A DNA stretch of 64,000 nt from Streptomyces chrestomyceticus JCM 4735 (GCF_003865135.1 NZ_BHZC01000001.1:4650001-4714000); one strand, 5' to 3'. Shown: positions 17,725-27,228, counted from the first letter of the stretch. Numbers and translations are program-made. The notes: generated by a model from the sequence alone, not told the origin.

Positions 17725-18726
17725 CTAGTGGGCGTCGGCGATGTGCTGCGTACCGATCCGCTTGCGGAAGACCCAGTAGGTCCAGCCCTGGTAGAGCATG
17801 ACGATCGGGGTGGCGATGCCCGCGCACCACGTCATGATCTTCAACGTGTACGCACTGGACGAGGCGTTGGAGACCGTGAGGTTCCAGCTCTCGTTCAGCG
17901 AGGACGGCATCACGTTCGGGAAGAGCGTCAGGAACAGCATCGCGACCGCGGCGACGATCGTGACGCCGGAGAACGCGAACGACCAGCCCTCCCGCCCGCG
18001 GTGGTTCATCACCAGCCCGGCGACCAGCGCCACCACCGCGACGGCCATCGCGACCAGGGACGCGGTGTCACCCTTGTCGAGCTGGGTCCAGCCCAGGAAG
18101 ACGACCGCCAGCACGGCGGTGACCAGGCCCAGGACGGTGGCCGTCCGGCGGGCTCGCTCGCGGATGCCGCCCAGCGTCTTCAGCGAGGCGAAGACCGCGC
18201 CGTGGAAGGTGAACAGGGTCAGCGTGACCAGGCCGCCGAGCAGGGCGTACGGGTTCAGCAGGTCCAGGACGCTGCCGACGTACTCCTTGTGCGCGTCGAT
18301 CTGCACGCCCCGCACGATGTTGCCGAAGGCCACACCCCACAGGAACGCGGGGAGCAGCGAGCACCAGAAGATGGCGTGCTCCCAGTTGCGCTGCCAGCGC
18401 TCCTCGGGCCGCTTGACGCGGTACTCGAAGGCGACACCGCGCACGATCAGGCAGATCAGGATGAGCAGCAGCGGCAGGTAGAAGCCGGAGAACAGGGTGG
18501 CGTACCACTCCGGGAAGGCGGCGAAGGTCGCGCCGCCCGCGCTGAGCAGCCACACCTCGTTGCCGTCCCAGACCGGGCCGATGGTGTTGATCAGGACCCG
18601 CCGCTCGCTCCGGTCCCGGGCGAGCAGCTTGGTCAGGACGCCGATGCCGAAGTCGAATCCTTCGAGGAAGAAGTACCCGGTCCACAGCACGGCGATGAGT
18701 ACGAACCAGACGTCATGGAGTTCCAC
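17725..18726 (-). CDS. cydB: Cytochrome bd oxidase subunit II
   Basis: 333 aa from GTG 18726. It begins with MELHDVWFVLIAVLWTGYFF and contains EGFDFGIGVLTKLL, the standard CydB N-terminus, followed by about eight hydrophobic segments. It forms the membrane quinol oxidase with CydA, reducing O2 to water at high affinity without proton pumping. The start is 9 bases after the cydA stop, so the two are one operon. Length is normal for actinobacteria. Confidence 0.96.
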   Translation of the reverse strand: MELHDVWFVLIAVLWTGYFFLEGFDFGIGVLTKLLARDRSERRVLINTIGPVWDGNEVWLLSAGGATFAAFPEWYATLFSGFYLPLLLILICLIVRGVAFEYRVKRPEERWQRNWEHAIFWCSLLPAFLWGVAFGNIVRGVQIDAHKEYVGSVLDLLNPYALLGGLVTLTLFTFHGAVFASLKTLGGIRERARRTATVLGLVTAVLAVVFLGWTQLDKGDTASLVAMAVAVVALVAGLVMNHRGREGWSFAFSGVTIVAAVAMLFLTLFPNVMPSSLNESWNLTVSNASSSAYTLKIMTWCAGIATPIVMLYQGWTYWVFRKRIGTQHIADAH

Positions 18727-18735
18727 GGTCGCCCC

Positions 18736-20244
18736 CTAGTACGAGAAGGCCATCGGCCGGTCGGCGTCCGCGTGGTCGCCGCCGATCTTGGTGGGCGGGT
18801 TGAGGTCGTCGTCCGTCAGCTCCGGCGGTCCGGCCTTGACGTACTTGACCAGCAGCCTGACCTCGATGACCGCGAGGATCGCGTACAGCAGCGTGAAGAC
18901 GGTCATCGACGTGAGCACCTCGCCCTGCGAGACGCCCGGGGAGACCGCCGAGGAGGTCTTCAGCACGCCGTACACCGCCCAGGGCTGGCGGCCCATCTCG
19001 GTGAAGATCCAGCCCCAGGAGTTGGCGATGAGCGGGAAGCCGAGGGTGACGAACGCCAGCGACCAGTAGAGCTTGCTCAGCCGGGCGCCGAGCACCTTGT
19101 TCTTGGTGAGCGCCAGGTGGGGTGGCTCCTCGTCCCCCGTCCGCAGTCCCGGCGCGAGCCAGAACTTCTTACGGGTGAGCCAGAGCCCGGCCAGGCCGAC
19201 GGCGAACGAGGCCATGCCGAAGCCGATCATCCAGCGGAAGCCCCAGTAGGCCACCGGGATGTTGGGCCGGTAGTCGCCGGGCCCGTACTTCTGCTGTTCG
19301 GCCTTGTTGACGTCGTTGATGCCGGGGACCGGCGTGGAGAAGTCGTTGTGCGCGAGGAAGGAGAGCAGCCCGGGTATCTCGATGGCGACCTTGTTGTGGC
19401 CCTTGTCGACGTCTCCGTACGCGAAGACGGAGAACGGCGCGGGCCCCTCCTTGTCCCACAGCGCCTCGGCGGCGGCCATCTTCATCGGCTGCTGCCGGAA
19501 CATGACCTTGCCGAGCTGGTCGCCGCTGATCGCGGTGAGCGCGCCGGCGATGACCAGGGTGACCAGGCCGAGCCGCAGCGACGTACGCATCACCTTGACG
19601 TGCTTCTTGCGCATCAGGTGGTACGCGGCGATGCCGACCATGAACGCGGCGCCGGTCAGGAAGGCGGCGGTCAGCGTGTGGAAGACGACGACGAGCGTGG
19701 TGTCCTGGGTCAGCACCTTCCAGAAGTCGGTCAGCTCGGCGCGGCCGTTGGCGGCGTTGTACTTGTAGCCGACCGGGTGCTGCATCCAGGAGTTGGCGGC
19801 GAGGATGAAGTACGCCGACAGGATGGTGCCGATCGAGACCATCCACATGCAGAAGCAGTGGATCTTCTTGGGCAGCTTGTCCCAGCCGAAGATCCACAGG
19901 CCGATGAAGGTGGACTCGAAGAAGAAGGCGATGAGGGCCTCGAACGCGAGCGGGGCGCCGAAGACGTCACCGACGAACCGCGAGTAGTCGGACCAGTTCA
20001 TCCCGAACTGGAACTCCTGGACGATGCCGGTGACGACACCCATCGCGATATTGATCAGGAAGAGCTTGCCCCAGAACTTGGTGGCCTTGAGGTACTGCTG
20101 CTTGCCCGTCCGCACCCATGCGGTCTCCAGCCCGGCCACCAGGGCGGCGAGGGAGATCGTGAGGGGGACGAAGAGGAAGTGGTAGACGGTCGTGATGCCG
20201 AATTGCCATCGCGCCAGGGTCTCTGGCGCCAACGCCAGGTCCAC
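18736..20244 (-). CDS. cydA: Cytochrome bd oxidase subunit I
   Basis: 502 aa from GTG 20244, with AAGGAG upstream. H22 in TTVYHFLFVPLTI corresponds to the haem b595 ligand (H19 in E. coli). The NSWMQHPVGY region carries a b558 His, and the PWAVYGVLKTS region lies near the second b558 ligand. The Q-loop is of the short type. It catalyses quinol oxidation in the membrane. The operon cydA-cydB with cydDC downstream is preceded by a perfect Rex operator, so expression should rise when NADH accumulates at low oxygen. Confidence 0.96.
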   Translation of the reverse strand: MDLALAPETLARWQFGITTVYHFLFVPLTISLAALVAGLETAWVRTGKQQYLKATKFWGKLFLINIAMGVVTGIVQEFQFGMNWSDYSRFVGDVFGAPLAFEALIAFFFESTFIGLWIFGWDKLPKKIHCFCMWMVSIGTILSAYFILAANSWMQHPVGYKYNAANGRAELTDFWKVLTQDTTLVVVFHTLTAAFLTGAAFMVGIAAYHLMRKKHVKVMRTSLRLGLVTLVIAGALTAISGDQLGKVMFRQQPMKMAAAEALWDKEGPAPFSVFAYGDVDKGHNKVAIEIPGLLSFLAHNDFSTPVPGINDVNKAEQQKYGPGDYRPNIPVAYWGFRWMIGFGMASFAVGLAGLWLTRKKFWLAPGLRTGDEEPPHLALTKNKVLGARLSKLYWSLAFVTLGFPLIANSWGWIFTEMGRQPWAVYGVLKTSSAVSPGVSQGEVLTSMTVFTLLYAILAVIEVRLLVKYVKAGPPELTDDDLNPPTKIGGDHADADRPMAFSY

Positions 20245-20329
20245 GTCGGGTCTCTCCTTACGTCGCCGTGTGCTGTCTACGGCTGCTTCGCCCCGTTTTG
20301 TCCCGATGGAAGCGGTACATAAGGGGCGC

Positions 20330-20355
20330 GCTTGTGAACGCGTTCACATTCACAA
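20330..20355. promoter_or_regulatory. Rex (ROP) operator upstream of cydA
   Basis: TGTGAACGCGTTCACA at 20332-20347 is a perfect 16-base palindrome identical to the consensus ROP bound by the NADH-sensing repressor Rex in Streptomyces. It is nested in a wider inverted repeat, CTTGTGAA (20330-20337) and TTCACAAG (20348-20355), so two offset Rex-like dyads overlap. It lies about 90 bases upstream of the cydA start. Confidence 0.9.
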
Positions 20356-20461
20356 GCAATTATCACCCATGGCTGGTTTCTGACCCTGACGGGGGGTGCG
20401 TGACTACCGTCACTCCCAGGAAAGGCGCCGCGTGGCCCTTTCTCGCACCTCGGCGGACAGC

Positions 20462-20499
20462 AGAGCGGGGGCGCGCGCCCCTAGGCACACGCCCCCGCT
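20462..20499 (-). terminator. Hairpin downstream of hisC-like gene
   Basis: An 11-base-pair GC stem (GAGCGGGGGCG at 20462-20472 with CGCCCCCGCTC at 20489-20499) with a 16-base loop, starting 24 bases past the stop codon at 20523. It would insulate the aminotransferase gene from the cyd operon promoter. No T-run is seen. Confidence 0.55.
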
Positions 20500-20522
20500 C
20501 GGTGGTATCAGCTACCCGCCGC

Positions 20523-21602
20523 TCACAGCTCCTTGCGGAACTGCTCGGCCGCCTGCAGGAACAGGTCCATCGCCGCCGTCTCGCCGATCGTCACCCGCAC
20601 CCCCTCACCGGGGAACGGGCGCACCACCACGCCCGCCTTCTCGCACGCCGCCGCGAAGTCGAGCGTGCGGTCGCCCAACCGCAGCCAGACGAAGTTGGCG
20701 TGCGTCTCGGGGACCGTCCAGCCCTGCGCGGCCAGCGCCTCGCAGACCCGCGCCCGCTCCGTGACCAGCGCGTCCACCCGCTCCATCAGCGCGCCCTCGC
20801 TGCGCAGCGACGCCACCGCCGCCTCCTGCGCGAGCTGGCTCACGCCGAACGGCACGGCCGTCTTGCGCAGCGCGGCCGCCACCGGCTCGTGGGCCACCGC
20901 GAAGCCGATCCGCAGGCCGGCGAGCCCGTACGCCTTGGAGAAGGTCCGCAGCACACAGACGTTGGGGCGGTCCCGGTACAGGTCCAGGCCGTTCGGCACG
21001 TCCGCGTCGCGGTTGAACTCCTGGTACGCCTCGTCCAGCACGATCAGGATGTCGCTCGGCACCCGGTCCAGGAACGCCTCCAGCTCCGCCCGGCGGACGA
21101 CGGTGCCGGTGGGGTTGTTGGGGTTGCAGACGAAGATCAGCCGGGTCCGGTCGGTTATCGCCTCGTACATCGCGTCCAGGTCGTGCACCTCACCGGAGGT
21201 CAGCGGTACCTGTACGGACGTGGCACCGGCGACCTGGGTGACGATCGGGTACGCCTCGAAGGAGCGCCATGCGTAGATCACTTCGTCGCCCGGACCGGCC
21301 GTCGACTGCACCAGTTGCTGGGCCACCCCCACCGAACCGGTGCCCGTCGCCAGGTGCTCGACCGGCACCGAGAAGTGCTCCGACAGCTCGGTCATCAGGC
21401 CTGTACAGGCCATGTCCGGGTAACGGTTGAAGGCCCCGGCCGCGGCCACGGCGCTCTCCAGGACACCCGGCAGCGGCGGGTACGGGTTCTCGTTGGAGGA
21501 CAGCTTGTACGTGACGGGACCGCCCGTCGCAGCCGGCTTGCCGGGCTTGTAGGTGGGGATGCCGTCCAGCGCAGCGCGCAGCTTCGGGCTCTTCTCGCTC
21601 AC
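20523..21602 (-). CDS. hisC: Histidinol-phosphate aminotransferase-like enzyme
   Basis: 359 aa from GTG 21602, with GAGGAGG about 8 bases upstream; the longer frame to 21761 lacks such a site. It has the fold-type I PLP signatures: [15 protein letters not shown] near the N-terminus, the NPNNPTG loop, DEAYQEF, and the PLP lysine in [17 protein letters not shown]. The family converts histidinol phosphate to imidazole acetol phosphate, and many paralogues act on aromatic amino acids. The gene is not in a his operon here, so an aromatic aminotransferase (pat) role is equally possible. Confidence 0.88.
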   Translation of the reverse strand: MSEKSPKLRAALDGIPTYKPGKPAATGGPVTYKLSSNENPYPPLPGVLESAVAAAGAFNRYPDMACTGLMTELSEHFSVPVEHLATGTGSVGVAQQLVQSTAGPGDEVIYAWRSFEAYPIVTQVAGATSVQVPLTSGEVHDLDAMYEAITDRTRLIFVCNPNNPTGTVVRRAELEAFLDRVPSDILIVLDEAYQEFNRDADVPNGLDLYRDRPNVCVLRTFSKAYGLAGLRIGFAVAHEPVAAALRKTAVPFGVSQLAQEAAVASLRSEGALMERVDALVTERARVCEALAAQGWTVPETHANFVWLRLGDRTLDFAAACEKAGVVVRPFPGEGVRVTIGETAAMDLFLQAAEQFRKEL

Positions 21603-22183
21603 CGCAGGTTCCTCCTCGACCGTGCCGTCCGTCGCCAATACTGCACACCTTATGAGGATTGCTCCGTCAGGCGTAGGCCCCGGCGGGATCGGATGCCGCG
21701 TCGGGGGCCTCGTCCGGCGTCCCCGGGCCTCGTCCGGCGTCCCGTCGGCGGCGTGGGCCACCCCCAGGAGGCATCCCGTCCCGGTGGCCGCCTTGCCGAA
21801 GGATCATGCTCCGGGAAAGATCGTGCACACCGGCCGCCGCCCCGTACGGAAAGATCGTCCGGGCGGAGTTCCGCCCGCCGCAAGATCGCCCCCACACCCC
21901 GCCGCCACCGCGCACAGCCCTTGGGGAGCGCTACGCCCTCCGTTACGCGCCGGTGGCTCGCGCCGTGGCGCGCATCCCTCGTGAAGGTGACTTGAGACCG
22001 CTCCGAGACCTGGACCAATCGACCGGCGACTCCCAACGTTCCTCAAACAGTCGCTGGTGAAGGCCCCCAACTCCCTCTGTTTCACAGGTCATACGGGTCA
22101 TTCGACCGTGCAGAAACGTGCCTTTCCACTCCTGCACACAGCGCCCCGCGAAAGGACCGCCCGAGCCCTACTATCGGCTCGCC
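21603..22183. other. Intergenic region with short direct repeats
   Basis: 581 bases between divergent genes, with no coding frame I trust. It contains a 20-base tandem duplication (GGGCCTCGTCCGGCGTCCCC, 21705-21724 and 21725-21744, one difference), two GGAAAGATCGT copies 35 bases apart (21813 and 21848), and a hairpin CGGGCGGA-GT-TCCGCCCG (21860-21877). Promoters of both neighbours must lie here. Confidence 0.4.
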
Positions 22184-23284
22184 ATGACAGCAGCAGGGAA
22201 GCACCAGGTGAGCCGGTCTACCGGTCGCCGGCTGGGGCGGGCAGGCATCCGGGACGTGGCCGCCGCAGCCGGGGTATCCATCACGACTGTCTCCGACGCG
22301 CTCAACGGCAAGGGCCGGCTTCCGGATGCCACCCGTCGCCACGTCCGCGAGGTGGCCGACCGGTTGGGTTACCGCCCTTCCGCCGCCGCCCGCACGCTCC
22401 GTACCGGCAAGTCAGGGCTCATCGGCCTGACCGTCACCACGTACGGGGATGAACCTTTCACCTTCACCGAATTCGCGTACTTCGCGGAAATGGCCAGAGC
22501 CGCCACCTCGGCGGCGCTCGCCCGCGGGTACGCCCTCGTCATCCTGCCCGCGACCTCCCGCCACGACGTCTGGTCGAACGTCGCCCTCGACGGCACCGTC
22601 GTCATCGATCCGGCCGACGGCGATCCCGTCGTCACCGAGCTCGTACGGCACGGCATCCCCGTCGTCTCCGACGGCCGGCCCGGCGGCACCCTCCCCGTGA
22701 TGGGCTGGGTCGACAACGACCACGAGGCGGCCGTGCTCGGCCTCCTCGACCACCTCGCCGAGGCCGGCGCCCGCCGCATCGGCCTGCTCACCGGCACCAC
22801 CACCGACACCTACACCCGGCTCTCCACCACCGCGTACCTGCGCTGGTGCGAGCGCGTCGGACAGGACCCGGTGTACGAGTCCTACCCCGCGCACGACCCG
22901 TGCGCGGGCGCGGTGGCCGCCGACCGCCTGCTGGCCCGTCCGGACCGCCCGGACGCGGTGTACGGCCTGTTCGACCCGAACGGCACCGACCTGCTGGCGG
23001 CGGCCAGACGCTACGGCCTGCGCGTCCCCGAGGATCTGCTGCTGGTCTGCTGCAGCGAGTCCACGGTCTACGCCACGACCGAACCGCCGATCACCACCCT
23101 CTCCCTCAAACCCCGCCGGATCGGCACCGCCGTCGTCCAGCTCCTCATCGACGCCATCGAAGGGCTGGACAGCGGACGACCGGTCGAGCAGGTGATACCG
23201 ACGGACCTGATCGTGCGGACCTCCTCCCAGCGCAGGTCCACACGGACGACCGTCAGCCCGCCGCGGGGGCCGTCCGGGGCCTGA
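22184..23284 (+). CDS. LacI family transcriptional regulator
   Basis: 366 aa from ATG 22184. Residues about 22-75 are the LacI headpiece (IRDVAAAAGVSITTVSDALN, then RHVREVADRLGYRPSAAART), followed by a periplasmic-binding-protein-like effector domain in which DLIVRTSS closes the fold. The N-terminus is about 20 residues longer than usual. No sugar-utilisation genes are adjacent, so neither ligand nor target is apparent. The 415 bases downstream contain no gene. Confidence 0.87.
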   Translation: MTAAGKHQVSRSTGRRLGRAGIRDVAAAAGVSITTVSDALNGKGRLPDATRRHVREVADRLGYRPSAAARTLRTGKSGLIGLTVTTYGDEPFTFTEFAYFAEMARAATSAALARGYALVILPATSRHDVWSNVALDGTVVIDPADGDPVVTELVRHGIPVVSDGRPGGTLPVMGWVDNDHEAAVLGLLDHLAEAGARRIGLLTGTTTDTYTRLSTTAYLRWCERVGQDPVYESYPAHDPCAGAVAADRLLARPDRPDAVYGLFDPNGTDLLAAARRYGLRVPEDLLLVCCSESTVYATTEPPITTLSLKPRRIGTAVVQLLIDAIEGLDSGRPVEQVIPTDLIVRTSSQRRSTRTTVSPPRGPSGA

Positions 23285-23515
23285 CCCCGCCGGTCACCAC
23301 GGCGGCCCCTCCGGATCCGACCGTCACACGTTCGAGCGGCCGTGTGGACGCGCCTTCCGCGTCCGCACGGCCGGAGGTGTGTCCGGAGCGAGGCATGCGG
23401 GCGCCCCGTCCGCCCCCACCCGTACGCCCATCTGCCGGAACACCCCTCCGGGCGACTTCGGCACGTCGTACCGTCCTCCCGCCGTCGCCGCGCCGCCCGT
23501 CCGGCCCCCGGACGC

Positions 23516-23541
23516 CCGGGATAAAATCGGGTGTATCCCGG
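23516..23541. promoter_or_regulatory. Inverted repeat upstream of the metallophosphoesterase gene
   Basis: CCGGGATA (23516-23523) and TATCCCGG (23534-23541) form an 8-base inverted repeat around a 10-base spacer; the first arm overlaps TAAAAT, a possible -10 box. It lies in the otherwise featureless 23285-23699 gap. It could be an operator, but no regulator can be assigned. Confidence 0.35.
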
Positions 23542-23699
23542 AGAAAACGGCAGCGAACACCGGGCGCCGAGCGATTGAGCACCCCCGGGTGCGTCACAAC
23601 CCGCGAGCGGCATTCCTATGATGGGCGCACGACACCACGGACCGCCGTCGACCAGGCAAGGTCCGCGAGGTGCACGGCGGCGCGACGGTGGAGGGGTCG

Positions 23700-24875
23700 A
23701 TGACTCAGGGGGCCAGTGTGGGACCCATGGTGCGGACCATGCCGGCACAACCTCCGGCTCCGGGGCAGCCGCCTGCCCCACCGGTGCCCCCGGCACCCGG
23801 GGTCCCCCCGCAGCCGACGGCTCCGCCGGCCTCCGCGGGCGCGCCTCCGCACGGCATGCCGCCCGAGTACACGCCCACCGAGCGCTCCCTCCCGGTCATC
23901 GGCCCCGTCGCCACGGCCGGTGGCCCCGGCCGCACCGACGGCCGTACGGACCTCCCGCCCGTCACCCGTACGGACACCCTCATCGACCGCCCGACCGTCG
24001 ACCTGACGGCCGTGCCCGAATCGGCCGTACCGGCCGACGGGCAGCAGGAGGGCGGCGGCCCGCTGTACGTCGTCGGCGACGTGCACGGCTACTACGACGA
24101 GCTGCGCGAGGCGCTCGCCGCCGAGGGCCTCATCGACGCCGACGGTCAGTGGGCCGCCGGCAACGCCCGCCTGTGGTTCCTCGGCGACTTCACCGACCGC
24201 GGCCCGGACGGCATCGGCGTCATCGACCTCGTCATGCAGTTGTCCGCCGAGGCCGCGGCGGCCGGCGGCTACTGCAAGGCCCTGATGGGCAACCACGAAC
24301 TGCTGCTCCTCGGCGCCAAGCGGTTCGGTGACACCCCGGTCCAGTCCGGCGCCGGCACCGCGTCCTTCCAGGCCGCCTGGCTCCTCAACGGCGGCCAGAA
24401 GACCGACATGGACCGCCTCCAGGACCACCACCTGCAGTGGATGGCCCGCCTCGACGCCGTCTCGGAGGAGGACGGGCACCTGCTCGTGCACTCCGACACC
24501 ACGGCCTACCTGGAGTACGGCGACTCCATCGAGGACGTCAACGACACCGTCCACGACGTCCTCACGCGCAGCGACGCGGACGAGGTCTGGGACCTGTTCC
24601 GCAAGTTCACCAAGCGGTTCGCCTTCCGCGACGAGGAAGCCGGCCCCGTGGCCGTACGCGAACTCCTCGACACCTACGGCGGCCGGCGCGTCGTGCACGG
24701 CCACAGCCCGATCCCGTACCTCCTCGGCGAGGTCGGCGGCGAGGACGACGACGAAGGCGAGGGCGTCGCCGTCGACGGTCCGCACGTCTACGCCGACGGG
24801 CTGGCCATCGCCATGGACGGCGGGATCACCATGGCCGGAAAACTACTGGTCGTACAACTTCCCCTGACTGCCTGA
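23700..24875 (+). CDS. Calcineurin-like metallophosphoesterase with Pro-rich N-terminus
   Basis: 391 aa from ATG 23700, with GGAGG at 23690-23694. Residues about 15-70 are Pro/Ala-rich and probably disordered. The catalytic domain starts near 120 with LYVVGDVHGYYDELREAL (metal motif GDVHG), then FLGDFTDRGPDG (GDxxDRG), MGNHELLL (GNHE) and VVHGHSPIPYL (HGH). This is the serine/threonine-phosphatase-like set of dimetal ligands, so it hydrolyses a phosphoester, possibly protein or bis(nucleosyl) substrates. The C-terminus has an acidic stretch (about 345-355). It is cytoplasmic, with no operon partner. Confidence 0.88.
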   Translation: MTQGASVGPMVRTMPAQPPAPGQPPAPPVPPAPGVPPQPTAPPASAGAPPHGMPPEYTPTERSLPVIGPVATAGGPGRTDGRTDLPPVTRTDTLIDRPTVDLTAVPESAVPADGQQEGGGPLYVVGDVHGYYDELREALAAEGLIDADGQWAAGNARLWFLGDFTDRGPDGIGVIDLVMQLSAEAAAAGGYCKALMGNHELLLLGAKRFGDTPVQSGAGTASFQAAWLLNGGQKTDMDRLQDHHLQWMARLDAVSEEDGHLLVHSDTTAYLEYGDSIEDVNDTVHDVLTRSDADEVWDLFRKFTKRFAFRDEEAGPVAVRELLDTYGGRRVVHGHSPIPYLLGEVGGEDDDEGEGVAVDGPHVYADGLAIAMDGGITMAGKLLVVQLPLTA

Positions 24876-25079
24876 CCGTTATCCGGGCAGGGGTAGCGGC
24901 AGGTAGGGAAGTGGCGCAGCGGGGTCCGAGCCCGGCAGGAGCGGTCCTTATTTCCGCAAACACCCTGTCACCCCGTGCCGGAGGCGCTCTACCATCGGTC
25001 TATCCGTAGCAGGCTCTCCTCCGTTTCCGCCCACTGCCCGGCCCACGCCGGCCTGTACGGCCCTACGGAGCATCGGGGG

Positions 25080-25985
25080 ATGCACATGAACAGCGCTCCG
25101 CACCTGCTGAGCGAGGATCGCGCGGAATTCGCGCGGCTCCTCGACGAGGCGCTGCGCACCGCGGAATACCGACCGGACATGACCTCCGCGGCGGGTAAGC
25201 ACCTCAACACCGAGCAGTTGCGCACCATGGCGCTCAGCGCCACATCGGCCATCGCCGCATGCGCGACGGCCGAATACCGACACTACGTACGGCTCCGCGA
25301 CGAGCTGCGCGCTCCGGCACCCGCACCGGACGCCGGCCCCGTGGAAGGCCGCGAGGAGAAAGGCGCTTCCGCGGGCGGCGCGGGGATCGACCTCGCCACG
25401 ACCGTGGGCGAGGCCGCCGAACCGGCCGGTGCCGGGCTGGCCGCGATGCTCGCGGTGCTGGCCCCGGTACTGGCGGGGATCGCCGCCGTCCTGTTCCTGG
25501 TCATCGGGTACGTACTGCGGACGGTCGGCACCGACCCGTCCGCCGCCCAGCCGATGATCAGTGTGGGCTGGGTCTTCGCGGCGATCACCGCCGCGGGGGC
25601 GCTCATCGCCATGGCGAGCCTGGTCCTCGCGGCCTGGCGCAACGGCTCGACCTCGCTCCGCGCACCACGCGCGGGCGACGTCCGGAGCGGCCGGGCCCGG
25701 GAGGTGGACCTCGCCCGGGACGCCTGGCGGCAGGCGCTCCTGGAGCGCGGCATCCTGCCGTTCCTGCGCGAGGCCCTGTCCGACCCGGCCGGCGTCAACG
25801 GCCACGGTACGGCCCGGTACGTGCCGCGCCGCGGCGTCGAAGGCGGCCGTATCCCGACCCTGGGCTACTCACGGCCCGACTTCACCAGCCCGGACGGCGG
25901 CCCGCCCGCCGCTCCCCGACCCCGCTTCACCAGCCCGGACTTCACCAGCCCCGACTACGGCGGCCCGGACCACCATCCCGAGTAG
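25080..25985 (+). CDS. Membrane protein with FTSPD repeats at the C-terminus
   Basis: 301 aa from ATG 25080 (GGAG 9 bases upstream); ATG 25086 is nearly as good. The N-terminal 80 residues are helical and soluble. Two hydrophobic segments follow (about 120-145 and 160-180), and a second soluble region. The last about 40 residues contain repeated (R)PDFTSPD-like units, with FTSPD four times. No family is recognised. A strong bidirectional-looking hairpin follows the stop. Confidence 0.6.
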   Translation: MHMNSAPHLLSEDRAEFARLLDEALRTAEYRPDMTSAAGKHLNTEQLRTMALSATSAIAACATAEYRHYVRLRDELRAPAPAPDAGPVEGREEKGASAGGAGIDLATTVGEAAEPAGAGLAAMLAVLAPVLAGIAAVLFLVIGYVLRTVGTDPSAAQPMISVGWVFAAITAAGALIAMASLVLAAWRNGSTSLRAPRAGDVRSGRAREVDLARDAWRQALLERGILPFLREALSDPAGVNGHGTARYVPRRGVEGGRIPTLGYSRPDFTSPDGGPPAAPRPRFTSPDFTSPDYGGPDHHPE

Positions 25986-26000
25986 CGCCCGCGAACCACA

Positions 26001-26032
26001 CCCGAGGGGGCCCGGTGCCGGGCCCCCTCGGG
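26001..26032 (+). terminator. Intrinsic-type hairpin
   Basis: A 15-base-pair GC stem (26001-26015 pairing with 26018-26032) and a TG loop, 16 bases after the stop of the membrane-protein gene. There is no T-run, as is common in Streptomyces. Confidence 0.8.
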
Positions 26033-26129
26033 GCGTGCGGCAGACCCGCCCCGATGGAGTGAAATCAGGTTTATCGGGCGGGGGTTGGGGTGGTGGGGGA
26101 CTTACGTTCGGCGGTGGAGGTGATTCGTG

Positions 26130-27026
26130 ATGAGCGAATACAAGAAGCCACCGGGAAAGCCGGTCAGGCGAGACGCATTGGACATCAACGACTTCGTCTA
26201 CGCGGCAACCGCGGCCCGACTGCGCAGGCTGACGATGCCGGACGGCGAACACTGGTTCCCGGCCATCGACCTGTGCCGCGAACTGGGCCATACCAACGCG
26301 CGTAAGGCGCTCGCCGACCATGTGCACCCTGGCGGCAAGTCCACGCTCGAGAACGTAACCTCACGTTACGGTCTCAGCATTCCCGCAGGTCGGGAGTGGC
26401 GCCGAGACTTGCACGTAGTCAATCTCCAGGGCCTGATCCAACTGGTGAACGCCTGCAACAAACCGGATGCCGCCCTCTTCAAGAAGTGGGTGTCAGAGGT
26501 CATCTTCACCGTGCAACGGGACGGCTCGTACTCCTTGAAGGCTTCGGAGATCAGCTGCCGCCGGACGACGGTCCCCGAATCGGTCGTCGCGCCGCGCGAG
26601 ATGGTCGAAGCCCTGACCCGTCTGGAAGTGCGCAACGAGCGCTTCCAGACGGAGATCTTGGAGACGCTGCGGCGGGCCGAGCGGGCTTGGACTCGTATGG
26701 CCGAAACGCTGCAGCCCGAGGCGGATGCCGACCCGGTCGTGGACAAACGCGCATTGCGGCTCACGACCGAGGACCTCTTCGCTCAGTGGAAGACCCGGCT
26801 GCGCCTCACCGAGGACGTATGGGCTGTCGCCGTGTACATCCTGCCCACACTGGCCGAAGCCGGACGGGTCAGTTGTTCGACGGAGACGCTGGCCGCGAAG
26901 ACCGGGCTTTCCCAGCAGCGCGTCCACGCGTGCCTGCGCTTCCTCCAGAAGCACCGCTGCATCCGCCAACAGGGGCTGAGCAACGACGGTCACCCCGTTT
27001 ACGTCGCAGAGCTGCCGCCCAAGTAG
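26130..27026 (+). CDS. Bro-N domain DNA-binding protein (phage antirepressor type)
   Basis: 298 aa from ATG 26130 (GGAGG at 26116-26120; GTG 26127 also possible). Residues about 15-130 match a Bro-N domain: HWFPAIDLCRELGHTNARKAL, then VNLQGLIQLVNACNKPDA, then FKKWVSEVIFTVQRDGSYSL. A coiled linker follows, and residues about 205-298 look like a winged helix (CSTETLAAKTGLSQQRVHAC). Bro-N domains are common in phage and viral antirepressors. The gene stands alone between hairpins, with no integrase or structural phage gene, so it is either a domesticated remnant or a stand-alone regulator. Its codon bias is slightly less extreme than the neighbours. Confidence 0.85.
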   Translation: MSEYKKPPGKPVRRDALDINDFVYAATAARLRRLTMPDGEHWFPAIDLCRELGHTNARKALADHVHPGGKSTLENVTSRYGLSIPAGREWRRDLHVVNLQGLIQLVNACNKPDAALFKKWVSEVIFTVQRDGSYSLKASEISCRRTTVPESVVAPREMVEALTRLEVRNERFQTEILETLRRAERAWTRMAETLQPEADADPVVDKRALRLTTEDLFAQWKTRLRLTEDVWAVAVYILPTLAEAGRVSCSTETLAAKTGLSQQRVHACLRFLQKHRCIRQQGLSNDGHPVYVAELPPK

Positions 27027-27037
27027 GAGATGAGCGA

Positions 27038-27072
27038 GCCCGAAGCCGCAACCGTTACTTGCGGCTTCGGGC
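27038..27072 (+). terminator. Hairpin after the Bro-N gene
   Basis: A perfect 14-base-pair stem (GCCCGAAGCCGCAA / TTGCGGCTTCGGGC) with a 7-base loop, 11 bases past the stop codon. Confidence 0.85.
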
Positions 27073-27118
27073 CCGTTCGTCGTCGCACGATAGCCTTGCT
27101 CCGGTGCTCACACCAGCC

Positions 27119-27127
27119 TGTGGACAA
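27119..27127 (-). other. Single DnaA-box match
   Basis: TGTGGACAA, i.e. TTGTCCACA on the minus strand, is an exact match to the Streptomyces DnaA box. It is alone in the gap between the Bro-N gene and thiC, so it may be chance. Confidence 0.35.
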
Positions 27128-27228
27128 CCCGGAGGGATCCTGCCAGATGTATCGGCGGAACCCTCATTTCCCGTGAGCGTTCACGCGAGTACGCAGGTCA
27201 GCCCCTGTGGGTAACTGGCCGGAAGTTT

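Noticed and set aside
17689..20322. An 877-codon open frame on the plus strand across the cyd operon
   Set aside because: It is the antisense shadow of cydB and cydA, which are unmistakable on the minus strand. The translation is Asp/Arg/Gln/Gly-rich without any domain.
27119..27127. Isolated DnaA box as a replication element
   Set aside because: A single 9-mer without neighbouring boxes is likely chance, so it is listed only as a low-confidence site.
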